From: Thermoplasmata archaeon
Lineage (GTDB): Archaea > Thermoplasmatota > Thermoplasmata > Thermoplasmatales > Thermoplasmataceae
Length of the DNA: 6,360 nucleotides
Assembly: GCA_021797055.1 (NCBI GenBank)
Contig: JAKAAI010000103.1
Location: 1 to 6,360 of the forward strand
Reading direction: 5' to 3'
The position numbers and the translations under genes are program-made. The notes under the pieces were generated by a model, which saw only the letters and a program-made list of their open reading frames with translations, had not been told where the DNA came from and searched no databases. Numbering within the stretch: position 1 is the stretch's first letter; each line of letters begins with the position of its first letter. This document shows, in pieces, positions 1 to 6,360 of the stretch.

Positions 1-992
1 TTGCTATGCTGGCTGACCATTATGGAAGAAAGCTAGTTCTGGCAGGACTTTTTCTCATGTTTTCTCTTTCATCCCTCCTTTTTCTCAGTTCAAAAGACAT
101 TTTTGTGCTCATGCTTCTTAGTGGAATAGGTGGATTCACTGGATCAGGCGGCGGTCCAATAGGTTCCGGAGGGCCTTTTGGTGCAGTGCAGACAGCACTT
201 GTTACAGAGTTCACAGAGAAAAAGAATTTTTCCAAAGTCCTGTCTCTGGCATCCGCCATTGGAATAATGGCAGCCAGCGCGGGGTCTTTTCTCATCGACT
301 TAGTTGAATCCCAAAGGATAAACGTCTACAATCTCTTTTATCTTGCAGGAATACTGGGTATTCTTGGGCTAGTAATCTCGGTGTTCCTCAAAGACAATGG
401 CATTAGAAGCAAACACATACTTCCTGATCTTTCCTGGAAGAAAATATTGAGATTGTCACTGCCAACTGTCCCAAGTGGGATAGGCACGGGCTTTATATCA
501 CCAATATTTTCACTATGGTTTCATCTGAGATACGGGATATCATCTGGTGAAATAGGGATAATATTTGGCCTTTCAAACATATTTGTTCTGATAGTAATGG
601 TTGTCCTGCCCAGAATTTTACGACCTGAAGCAGAACTAACTTCTATTATATGGACAAGAATCATCTCATCTGTTTCACTCATCGCACTTGCACTTAGTCC
701 TTTTCTGATCTTTGCATCAGTTTTTTACGTCCTAAGGCAGGGTATGCAGATGGGGGCTGTCCCGGTGAGGCAGTCATTCGCGATGGGAATAGTGGATGAG
801 TCAGAAAGGGCTACAACATCAGGCGCAACATCAATGGCGAGGTCCGGTTTTTCTGCTGCTTCACCCCCTGCAGCTGGAAGCCTTCTGGCTATTAACATTG
901 TATATCCGCCGCTTATTGGTGGAATCATAACAATATTTGACCCGTTACTTTATTATTATCTATTCAGAAAAAATTTCTCATCGAAGAAATAA
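1..992 (+). CDS. MFS transporter, 5'-truncated by window edge
   Basis: Integral membrane carrier of the major facilitator superfamily; the substrate cannot be told from sequence. The frame is open from base 3, and the visible protein begins directly with MFS motif A (A-D-H-Y-G-R-K), which normally lies in the loop between TM2 and TM3. TM1, TM2 and the true start are therefore missing, and the Met at base 6 is internal. Counting that Met as residue 1, hydrophobic segments fall at about 10-28, 32-46, 78-101, 107-127, 150-172, 181-201, 213-241, 275-297 and 300-322, with a more polar central loop near 128-148. This fits most of the remaining TM3-TM12. Residues 40-59 are strikingly rich in glycine (11 of 20). 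The protein ends in a short basic tail (F-S-S-K-K). A 75-bp gap with its own promoter separates it from the next gene, so co-transcription is not required. Family call is firm; role (drug efflux or solute transport) is open. Confidence 0.85.
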   Translation, partial: AMLADHYGRKLVLAGLFLMFSLSSLLFLSSKDIFVLMLLSGIGGFTGSGGGPIGSGGPFGAVQTALVTEFTEKKNFSKVLSLASAIGIMAASAGSFLIDLVESQRINVYNLFYLAGILGILGLVISVFLKDNGIRSKHILPDLSWKKILRLSLPTVPSGIGTGFISPIFSLWFHLRYGISSGEIGIIFGLSNIFVLIVMVVLPRILRPEAELTSIIWTRIISSVSLIALALSPFLIFASVFYVLRQGMQMGAVPVRQSFAMGIVDESERATTSGATSMARSGFSAASPPAAGSLLAINIVYPPLIGGIITIFDPLLYYYLFRKNFSSKK

Positions 993-1020
993 ATATTGCC
1001 GTAATTAAATCCATAGTAAA

Positions 1021-1034
1021 CTTATAGTATAAAG
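1021..1034 (+). promoter_or_regulatory. Candidate archaeal TATA promoter for the uracil-DNA glycosylase gene
   Basis: The A+T-rich segment CTTATAGTATAAAG lies 34-47 nt before the ATG at 1068, in the 75-bp gap after the MFS gene. With the usual archaeal TATA-to-start distance of about 25 nt, transcription would begin near 1052-1057, giving a 5' leader of some 10-15 nt. The leader has no Shine-Dalgarno-like sequence. The assignment rests on composition and spacing only. Confidence 0.45.
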
Positions 1035-1067
1035 GGAAGTAGTCTTCTTCAATCTCATCTCTCATTT

Positions 1068-1736
1068 ATGCAAAAAAAATTAATAGACTGTAGAGCTATC
1101 AATTCGACAATGGAATCCCTTTCAGATCTCTGTTCAGAAATTTTGAACTGCAAGGCCTGCGATCTTTCTTATTCAAGGAAGAAAGCAGTCTGTGGAACTG
1201 GCGTTTCTGGCGCCAAGATCATGGTAATCGGCGAAGCTCCAGGTTCGAAGGAGGATGCCGTCGGGTTGCCGTTTGTAGGAAGAAGTGGAGTGCTTCTTGA
1301 TAAAGCGCTTCGTGCAGCAGGGCTGCAGCGCTCAGATCTTTATGTTACGAATTCTGTCAGATGCAAACCGCCTGTTGGAAAGTCACCTAAGATCGAGCAT
1401 ATAAGATCCTGCTCTAATTTCCTGAAACGTGAGATCGCTGCTGTTTCACCAGCGATAATAGTGCCAATGGGCAATTCCGCTCTGATTGCTGTTGCTGGAA
1501 TACTTGGATTCAGCACAGGAAAGATAACAGAGATGTCCGGCCGCATGCTTAAATTCAGAGACTACCTAATCATACCGCAGTTCCATCCCGCTGCAATACT
1601 AAGAAATCCAAAAAGAATGGCAGAATTTCAGGAGACATTCATACTGATATCTGATGCCTCAAAGGATATAGCTGATCATGAGATCTCATTGCTCACAAAG
1701 AAATACAGGATTGAGGAGATAGAGGATCAAAGCTGA
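1068..1736 (+). CDS. Family 4 uracil-DNA glycosylase (4Fe-4S)
   Basis: Cytosolic base-excision repair enzyme that removes uracil arising from cytosine deamination, an important lesion in heat-loving organisms. At 222 aa it is near the usual size for the family. The family 4 active-site motif G-E-A-P-G is at residues 55-59, followed by E62-D63. The conserved G-L-P-F-V-G-R-S-G-x-L-L-D block is at 66-78, and T-N-S-V-R-C-K-P-P at 94-102. The second catalytic motif is H-P-A-A at 173-176. Four cysteines, C28-x2-C31 and C99-x15-C115, match the iron-sulphur ligands of the family. I kept the ATG at 1068 because a TATA-like box precedes it. Met15 (base 1110) is a possible alternative that still retains all motifs; neither has a Shine-Dalgarno. 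The last 10 bp overlap the 3' end of guaB on the other strand. The GEAPG motif argues against family 5, which lacks the polar residue here. Confidence 0.93.
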   Translation: MQKKLIDCRAINSTMESLSDLCSEILNCKACDLSYSRKKAVCGTGVSGAKIMVIGEAPGSKEDAVGLPFVGRSGVLLDKALRAAGLQRSDLYVTNSVRCKPPVGKSPKIEHIRSCSNFLKREIAAVSPAIIVPMGNSALIAVAGILGFSTGKITEMSGRMLKFRDYLIIPQFHPAAILRNPKRMAEFQETFILISDASKDIADHEISLLTKKYRIEEIEDQS

Positions 1737-3184
1737 AAGAGCTGGTAATTTGGTGGCTCAATCATTATCTTGATATCATGTGGATGGCTCTCTTTCAGGC
1801 CATTAGCAGTTATCCTGACAAATTTTGTCTCTTTATGCAGTGCATTAATGTCTGCAGCTCCGACGTACCCCATTCCAGACTTCAGACCGCCCATAAGCTG
1901 GAAAAGCACTTCTTCCACCTTTCCACTGAATGGAACTGCTGCCTCTACGCCTTCAGCAACAAATTTGCTTGAACCAAGCTTTGCATATCTATCTGAAAGA
2001 CCAGACTGGATAGCTCCCAGCGAACCCATTCCCCTGTAAGACTTGTATTTTCTGCCGTTAAGTATCATTTCCATTCCAGGGCTCTCTTCAGTCCCAGCAA
2101 GAAGTGAACCCACCATTACAGAATCCGCACCTGCCGCAATCGCTTTTACTATATCCCCTGAAAACCTTATTCCGCCGTCCCCAATCACAGGAACTTTATG
2201 CTTATAAGCAACCTCGGCCACGTCAGATATCGCTGTTATCTGCGGCACCCCGACCCCGGCTATAATTCTTGTCGTACAAATGGAACCGGGCCCGATTCCA
2301 ACCCTTAAACCATCAACACCAAGCGCTATGAGATCCTCGGCAGCCTTAGCAGTTGCGATATTTCCAGCAACAAGATCAACCGACACCGCCTTTCTCATCT
2401 TCTTGATGGAATTCATAACGTTCTCGTTATGGCAGTGGGCGGTGTCAATAACAATTACATCAGCACCTCCTGCCTGCAATGTTACAGCCCTGTCAACGTC
2501 AAACGGGCCGACGGCAGCACCTACCATTAATTTCCCTTCCTCATCTCTTGTTGCATCAGGGAATTTCGTTCTAGTCGTGATATCCTTGGCAGTGATCATT
2601 CCAACAACCCTGCCCTTGCCATCAACAAGCGGAAGCTTCTCGATCCTGTTTTTATATAATATCTCCTGTGCTTCCTCCATTGATATATTTTCCCTGGCTG
2701 AAATCACCTTCTTGGTCATTATCTCCTCAACGGTTTTCTTGGAAATATTTACGAGGGTCAGGTCTCTTTTAGTGACAATTCCAACAAGTTTGTCAGATGC
2801 AACAACTGGCAGACCCGCAATGTGTTTTTCGTTCATTATACTGATTGCTTCGCTTACCTTTGTATCGGGGTCAACAGTCAGTATGTTCCTTATCTTCATG
2901 GACTCCTCCCTTTTCACCGCAGTAATCATGTTGAGTTGTGAGTTGACAGTCAGGTTCCTGTGAACAATACCGAGGCCACCGGATCTTGCCATAGCTACAG
3001 CCATGTTTTCCTCAGTTACGGTATCCATTGGAGAGCTGACAATCGGGATACGGAGTTTTATATGGCGGGAAAAATTAGTGGATACATTTGCATCCTTTGG
3101 CTCAACCTTGGTTGCTGACGGGACAAGCAAAACATCGTCAAAAGTGAACGAATCTCTTATCTTTGTGAACTTGTCTTCAAACAT
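1727..3184 (-). CDS. guaB: Inosine-5'-monophosphate dehydrogenase
   Basis: Cytosolic enzyme oxidising IMP to XMP with NAD+, the committed step of GMP synthesis. The 485-aa length is typical of full IMPDH. The TIM-barrel catalytic domain (about 1-92 and 205-460) is interrupted by a Bateman module of two CBS domains (about 93-203), the usual site of nucleotide regulation. The catalytic loop G-P-G-S-I-C-T-T places the nucleophile at Cys303. The IMP-binding G-D-G-G-I-R is at 335-340, Y-R-G-M-G-S at 383-388, and the flap Arg399-Tyr400 dyad, which activates water, is present in S-D-R-Y. NAD-side Asp247 lies in D-T-A-H-C-H, where most relatives have Gly instead of Cys251. The start at 3184 gives the expected N-terminus ([10 protein letters not shown]) and sits about 26 nt after a TATA-like box, so it is probably translated from a leaderless mRNA. 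It is convergent with the glycosylase gene and divergent from the kinase gene, with no other purine gene in view. Confidence 0.97.
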   Translation of the reverse strand: MFEDKFTKIRDSFTFDDVLLVPSATKVEPKDANVSTNFSRHIKLRIPIVSSPMDTVTEENMAVAMARSGGLGIVHRNLTVNSQLNMITAVKREESMKIRNILTVDPDTKVSEAISIMNEKHIAGLPVVASDKLVGIVTKRDLTLVNISKKTVEEIMTKKVISARENISMEEAQEILYKNRIEKLPLVDGKGRVVGMITAKDITTRTKFPDATRDEEGKLMVGAAVGPFDVDRAVTLQAGGADVIVIDTAHCHNENVMNSIKKMRKAVSVDLVAGNIATAKAAEDLIALGVDGLRVGIGPGSICTTRIIAGVGVPQITAISDVAEVAYKHKVPVIGDGGIRFSGDIVKAIAAGADSVMVGSLLAGTEESPGMEMILNGRKYKSYRGMGSLGAIQSGLSDRYAKLGSSKFVAEGVEAAVPFSGKVEEVLFQLMGGLKSGMGYVGAADINALHKETKFVRITANGLKESHPHDIKIMIEPPNYQLFQL

Positions 3185-3204
3185 GTTGGGGTAAGCAATA
3201 AGTG

Positions 3205-3214
3205 ATTAATAAAG
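3205..3214 (-). promoter_or_regulatory. TATA box of guaB, leaderless promoter
   Basis: Read on the minus strand this is CTTTATTAAT, centred about 26 nt upstream of the guaB ATG at 3184. That is the normal archaeal distance between TATA box and transcription start, so transcription would start at or next to the A of the start codon. The bases between (ending CTTACCCCAAC before the ATG) contain no Shine-Dalgarno, which agrees with leaderless initiation. The site is inferred from spacing and sequence only. Confidence 0.55.
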
Positions 3215-3285
3215 GTGACATCTGTTCAAACAAGTCAGTTTAATTTGTTATATTTTTATGTCGAAGACACATTATTTGACAGAAG

Positions 3286-3299
3286 ACAATACATATTGT
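3286..3299. repeat. 14-bp palindrome, possible operator
   Basis: ACAATA-CA-TATTGT is a perfect inverted repeat with 6-bp arms and a 2-bp centre. It lies about 100 bp upstream of guaB and 150 bp upstream of the kinase start. The shape suits a dimeric helix-turn-helix regulator. Short A+T-rich palindromes also arise by chance, so a regulatory role is only a suggestion. Confidence 0.3.
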
Positions 3300-3351
3300 G
3301 TTCATTACATTTAAAAAAAATTCAATTTCTTCGCGAGGCATAGGGGAATAC

Positions 3352-3364
3352 TAAGCCAGGCTTA
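3352..3364. repeat. 13-bp palindrome upstream of the kinase gene
   Basis: TAAGCC-A-GGCTTA is a perfect inverted repeat with 6-bp arms around one base. It lies about 83 bp before the kinase ATG and upstream of both TATA candidates for that gene. It is more G+C-rich than its surroundings, which makes chance a little less likely. The one-base centre makes it a poor RNA hairpin, so a protein-binding site is the more natural reading. Confidence 0.3.
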
Positions 3365-3401
3365 TTTGGCAATAATAACAGAATGATCATTTATTTTCCT
3401 T

Positions 3402-3423
3402 CGAAAATTTAATGAACTATATT
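3402..3423 (+). promoter_or_regulatory. Candidate promoter(s) of the kinase gene
   Basis: Two TATA candidates lie here. CTATATT at 3417-3423 is centred 28 nt before the ATG at 3448 and would give an almost leaderless kinase mRNA. CGAAAA followed by TTTAAT (3402-3413) resembles a BRE plus TATA element and would place the transcription start near 3436, at the ATG of a three-codon upstream frame. Sequence alone does not decide between them. Confidence 0.4.
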
Positions 3424-3447
3424 CCAATAATAAAAATGAAGCATTAA

Positions 3448-6360
3448 ATGAGCGAAGAAATCCCAAAATCGTTTTCCAATGGTAGGTACCAGGTTGTAAA
3501 GAAGTTAGGGGAGGGCGGAAAAGGAATTGTATTCAAGTGCACTGATAAAATGCTGGGCAGAACTGTTGCGTTAAAGATGATTAAGACATCTTTAGACGAA
3601 GAGACTGAGTCAAGGTTTAACAGAGAAGCCCAAACTACAGCAAAACTGAGCCATCCAAACATAGTGTCTGTTTATGACATAGGCAGCGTGGATAACCATC
3701 CTTTTCTCGTAATAGAATACGTGGACGGAAGAAGTCTGGATGATATCATTAAAGAAGAGTCTCCTCTTTCACCATCAGAGATTGTACGGGTCTCGATTTC
3801 CATAGCGGAAGCGCTTGAATACTCGCACAAACTTGGAATATTGCACCGTGACATAAAACCAGAAAACATTATGATCTCAAAAGATAATGTGCCGAAACTC
3901 ATGGATTTTGGCCTTGCCAGGTCCGTTGATAGCCCTAAACTAACACATGCCGGTGCAATCGTTGGCACTCCCGCGTTCATATCACCTGAAAGTGCACTCG
4001 GCAGAGAGAACGATGCTCGTTCTGATCTATACTCGCTTGGTTGCGTTATGTATAACATGGCCACTGGGCAACCTCCCTTCGTATCCAAGGACAATCTCAA
4101 GATGATATATAGTCACATAAATGACATGCCAGCTCCGATCAGAAGAATTAGAAAGGAATTCCCAGAAGATCTTGAATCTGTTATTATGAAGCTTCTGTCA
4201 AAGGATCCGTTCTCCAGATACCAATCAGCTACTGAATTGCTTTCAACCCTGAAATCTTTAAAATACTCCGGAGAACCGCAATCAACGAGCGATAGGAATT
4301 CACTTAACAGTAAATTCACTGAATCGTTCTCAATGACATCTTCGGGCCATCACAGGAGACCGATTGTAGGTCTGGAAAACGAAACAAAGAGGATACGGAC
4401 TCTAATAGACAGTGCTCTGGTCGGTTCAGGCTCTATGGTCCTGGTCGTTGGCCAGACCGGCTCCGGTAAGACAAGGTTTCTTGAAGAAGCTAGGGCATAC
4501 GCTGGTATGAGAGGATTTACTGTATTGTCGGTCAGGTGCGGTCAGAACAAAACTGCGGTTCCTGGTCAGGCAATTTCTGAAATTTTCCGTGAATACGTTT
4601 CTTCCCTACCGACACAACTTATTTACAAAATATGCGGGGACTATGCTGATCAGATGCAGAAGATTGTGCCGGAGATCGCTCCCAGACTCGGCAAGGTTCC
4701 TGAATTCACTGGGCTGGATCCCCAGCAGCAAAAGGCCAGGTTTAACGAGGCCATCGCTGTTTTCATTGAGAACATGTCAAAGGAGAATCCTATTTTCATT
4801 TCCTTTGACGACGTTCAATACATGGATGCATATTCGCTTTACTTTTTCAAGTATTATTACGAATTAGTCGGTTCACAGAGGACCGTACTCGTTGGAACTT
4901 CCAACCCGCTGGACGATTCATCTGATGTATTCAAAGCCATGGAGGAAGCTATCAAAGCAAGATCTCTTGATATCATTGAACTTAACAACCTTGATAAAGA
5001 GAACACACGACGCCTGATTTCCAACTATTTGGGAGAAAGCATTGAAAATATCTCAGATGACTTTCTAAATCTTATCTATGGTAAAACATATGGAAATCCA
5101 CTCTTTCTGGAAGAAACTCTGCGATATCTGATCGATAAGAGGCAAATATACCAGAAACCCGACGGCACGTGGGACCGGGATTCGTTATCTGAGCTCAAGA
5201 TTCCAACATCATTGAGAAGTATTGTGAGGGCCAAACTGGAGGGATTGAGTGAGGATTATCTTAACCTTTTAAGGACTGCATCCGTTATAGGCCAGGATTT
5301 TGATTATGAAATATTGATGAAACTTTCCGGGATAAATGACGAGGATAAGTTCATGGATCTCCTCGAGGGTCTTATAGAAAAGAAATTCCTCTCCGAAAGA
5401 AAGGGAAGAATGGGTTCCGTCAGGATATATTTCACCGATCCTCAGGTCAGGGAGATACTTTACGGAGACATCAGCATGATCCGAAGAAAAAGGTTGCACG
5501 AAAAAATCGGTGAGATTATGGAAGAGAGCATCCCGGAAGAAAATATCGATGGTTTATCAATTTCAAGTCTCGCAGAGCACTTTCAGGAAGGAGGTAATCT
5601 TGCAAAATCTTTTAAATACAGGAAGAAGGAGGCAGATCTATTCTATTCCATGGCAGAGTTTTCCAAGGCCGCCGACGCTTATGAAAACTGCCTTGCAATC
5701 GTTTCCGCAATTCCGTTTACAGATCCAAACGAGAAGAAAAAGGAAACCGCACATCTGCATCTTTTGATTGCTCGCAGTTTGGTTGGTAATGATCCTACCA
5801 ATGTATATAAAAACGCCCAATCCGCAATGTATATTTTCAGGGAAATAGGCGACGATAGACAATTTATCGAATCAGCCAGGCTCTTTGTCTCATATAACCC
5901 GAACGAGTCCAGGAAGATATACAGAGAAGTGGAATCTATTAAGGAATCAAGTGAGACTTTTGAGGCAAGATTCAGTTTTTTAATTTCCTATATGTCGATA
6001 TGTTACCTTCAGGGCGATATCAATGAAGCAAAGAGGGTATCAGATATTTTGAAGAAGATTACAGAAGAAAACAGCGAAAGGGTGAATAACTTTTCAGACA
6101 AGTCCACAGTTTTCTGGGCAGAAATGGGAAGTTTTTCCCTAAACGACATAAAATCAGAAGCGGACATTGATGCTGTTATTCAAGGATATAAAAATATTAT
6201 AAAATCATTATCAGATCCTTCCACTCAAAAAGATGTTCGTCTTAGATCGTTAAAGTCTAATGCCTATGATTTCCTTGCTAATGTATACTTTTTTGCATTG
6301 ATGGATATCGAACAGGCTAAGGAATCCTTCGATGATGGAATTGAAGATTCTGAAAAAGAT
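3448..6360 (+). CDS. Hanks-type Ser/Thr kinase-STAND ATPase-TPR protein, 3'-truncated by window
   Basis: Probable cytoplasmic signalling protein; the visible 971 residues run off the window with no stop. Residues about 14-272 form a complete kinase: Gly loop G21-E-G-G-K-G26, ATP lysine K43 (V-A-L-K), alphaC E60, catalytic H133-R-D135 with K137 and N140, D153-F-G155, G173-T-P and S179-P-E181, D193 and R257. It is an RD kinase whose activation loop holds T166 and T174. After a Ser-rich linker (about 274-302), a STAND/AAA_16-type ATPase starts at 305. Its Walker A is G335-Q-T-G-S-G-K-T342, Walker B is I-S-F-D454-D455, and the G549-N-P-L-F-L-E-E motif precedes a winged-helix-like part (about 585-690). 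Residues 700-971 are helical with TPR-like units (about 708-751, 840-871, 936-966). The order matches mycobacterial PknK. No transmembrane segment is visible. The start is fixed by an in-frame TAA directly before the ATG. Ligand and substrates are unknown. Confidence 0.93.
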   Translation, partial: MSEEIPKSFSNGRYQVVKKLGEGGKGIVFKCTDKMLGRTVALKMIKTSLDEETESRFNREAQTTAKLSHPNIVSVYDIGSVDNHPFLVIEYVDGRSLDDIIKEESPLSPSEIVRVSISIAEALEYSHKLGILHRDIKPENIMISKDNVPKLMDFGLARSVDSPKLTHAGAIVGTPAFISPESALGRENDARSDLYSLGCVMYNMATGQPPFVSKDNLKMIYSHINDMPAPIRRIRKEFPEDLESVIMKLLSKDPFSRYQSATELLSTLKSLKYSGEPQSTSDRNSLNSKFTESFSMTSSGHHRRPIVGLENETKRIRTLIDSALVGSGSMVLVVGQTGSGKTRFLEEARAYAGMRGFTVLSVRCGQNKTAVPGQAISEIFREYVSSLPTQLIYKICGDYADQMQKIVPEIAPRLGKVPEFTGLDPQQQKARFNEAIAVFIENMSKENPIFISFDDVQYMDAYSLYFFKYYYELVGSQRTVLVGTSNPLDDSSDVFKAMEEAIKARSLDIIELNNLDKENTRRLISNYLGESIENISDDFLNLIYGKTYGNPLFLEETLRYLIDKRQIYQKPDGTWDRDSLSELKIPTSLRSIVRAKLEGLSEDYLNLLRTASVIGQDFDYEILMKLSGINDEDKFMDLLEGLIEKKFLSERKGRMGSVRIYFTDPQVREILYGDISMIRRKRLHEKIGEIMEESIPEENIDGLSISSLAEHFQEGGNLAKSFKYRKKEADLFYSMAEFSKAADAYENCLAIVSAIPFTDPNEKKKETAHLHLLIARSLVGNDPTNVYKNAQSAMYIFREIGDDRQFIESARLFVSYNPNESRKIYREVESIKESSETFEARFSFLISYMSICYLQGDINEAKRVSDILKKITEENSERVNNFSDKSTVFWAEMGSFSLNDIKSEADIDAVIQGYKNIIKSLSDPSTQKDVRLRSLKSNAYDFLANVYFFALMDIEQAKESFDDGIEDSEKD

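Larger units (their letters stand above)
3185..3447. other. Divergent intergenic region, no gene found
   Basis: This 263-bp A+T-rich stretch separates the divergent starts of guaB and the kinase gene. I see no coding frame, tRNA or recognisable structured RNA in it. It holds the candidate promoters of both genes, a 14-bp palindrome near 3286, a 13-bp palindrome near 3352, and a 7-bp direct repeat (GAAGACA at 3263 and 3282, 19 bp apart). A short TGTC-GAA-GACA hairpin-like motif at 3259-3269 overlaps the first repeat copy. Confidence 0.7.

Noticed and set aside
6..8. ATG at base 6 as the real start of the MFS transporter
   Set aside because: The frame is open to the window edge and motif A, which belongs after TM2, follows at once, so about two membrane helices must be encoded upstream.
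20..295. A Pro-rich minus-strand frame opposite the MFS gene
   Set aside because: The prolines are the antisense reading of the glycine codons in the MFS glycine-rich stretch; no independent support.
2280..2963. A 227-codon plus-strand open frame opposite guaB
   Set aside because: It lies wholly antisense to an unmistakable IMPDH. Its translation is Ser/Thr/Ile-rich low-complexity protein typical of a shadow frame and has no recognisable motif.
3185..3447. Small RNA gene, CRISPR repeat or mobile-element end in the intergenic region
   Set aside because: No regularly spaced repeats, no tRNA-like folding pattern, no terminal inverted repeats with a transposase; only short palindromes and promoter-like A+T tracts are visible.
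3672..4100. A 142-codon minus-strand open frame opposite the kinase domain
   Set aside because: The opposite strand encodes all kinase motifs without interruption here; this frame shows no domain and no promoter or start context.
4589..4867. A 92-codon plus-strand frame inside the STAND domain
   Set aside because: It is out of frame with the fusion gene, whose frame is continuous and carries the Walker B motif in the same stretch; the frame has an Arg/Leu/Phe-rich shadow composition.
1068..6360. A defence island built around the STAND protein
   Set aside because: The visible neighbours are a repair glycosylase and guaB, both housekeeping genes in independent transcription units; nothing downstream of the kinase gene is in view to support a defence locus.

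Overview
The window looks like chromosomal DNA from an archaeon, most likely a member of the Thermoplasmatales or a close relative. The evidence is moderately A+T-rich DNA, heavy use of AGG/AGA and ATA codons, no Shine-Dalgarno motifs before the gene starts, and archaeal-type TATA boxes. The clearest TATA box lies about 26 nt before the guaB ATG, which implies a leaderless mRNA. The order-level assignment is inference from style, not from a marker gene.

Layout: (1) 1-992, plus strand: the C-terminal part of a major facilitator superfamily transporter whose start lies upstream of the window. (2) 993-1067: a short gap with a TATA-like promoter. (3) 1068-1736, plus strand: a family 4 (4Fe-4S) uracil-DNA glycosylase. 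(4) 1727-3184, minus strand: IMP dehydrogenase (guaB), convergent with the glycosylase gene and overlapping its 3' end by 10 bp. (5) 3185-3447: a divergent A+T-rich intergenic region with candidate promoters for guaB and the next gene, two short palindromes and a 7-bp direct repeat, but no credible gene. (6) 3448-6360, plus strand: a large open frame running off the end of the window. It encodes a Hanks-type Ser/Thr protein kinase fused to a STAND-type P-loop ATPase and a helical TPR-like region.

The first three genes are ordinary housekeeping or transport functions (export or uptake, repair of deaminated cytosine, guanine nucleotide synthesis) and do not form one operon. The kinase-STAND-TPR protein is the most interesting item. 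Its architecture resembles mycobacterial PknK and similar bacterial signalling proteins, and it appears here intact, with all catalytic residues, in a probable archaeal genome. Its ligand, substrates and C-terminus cannot be read from this window.
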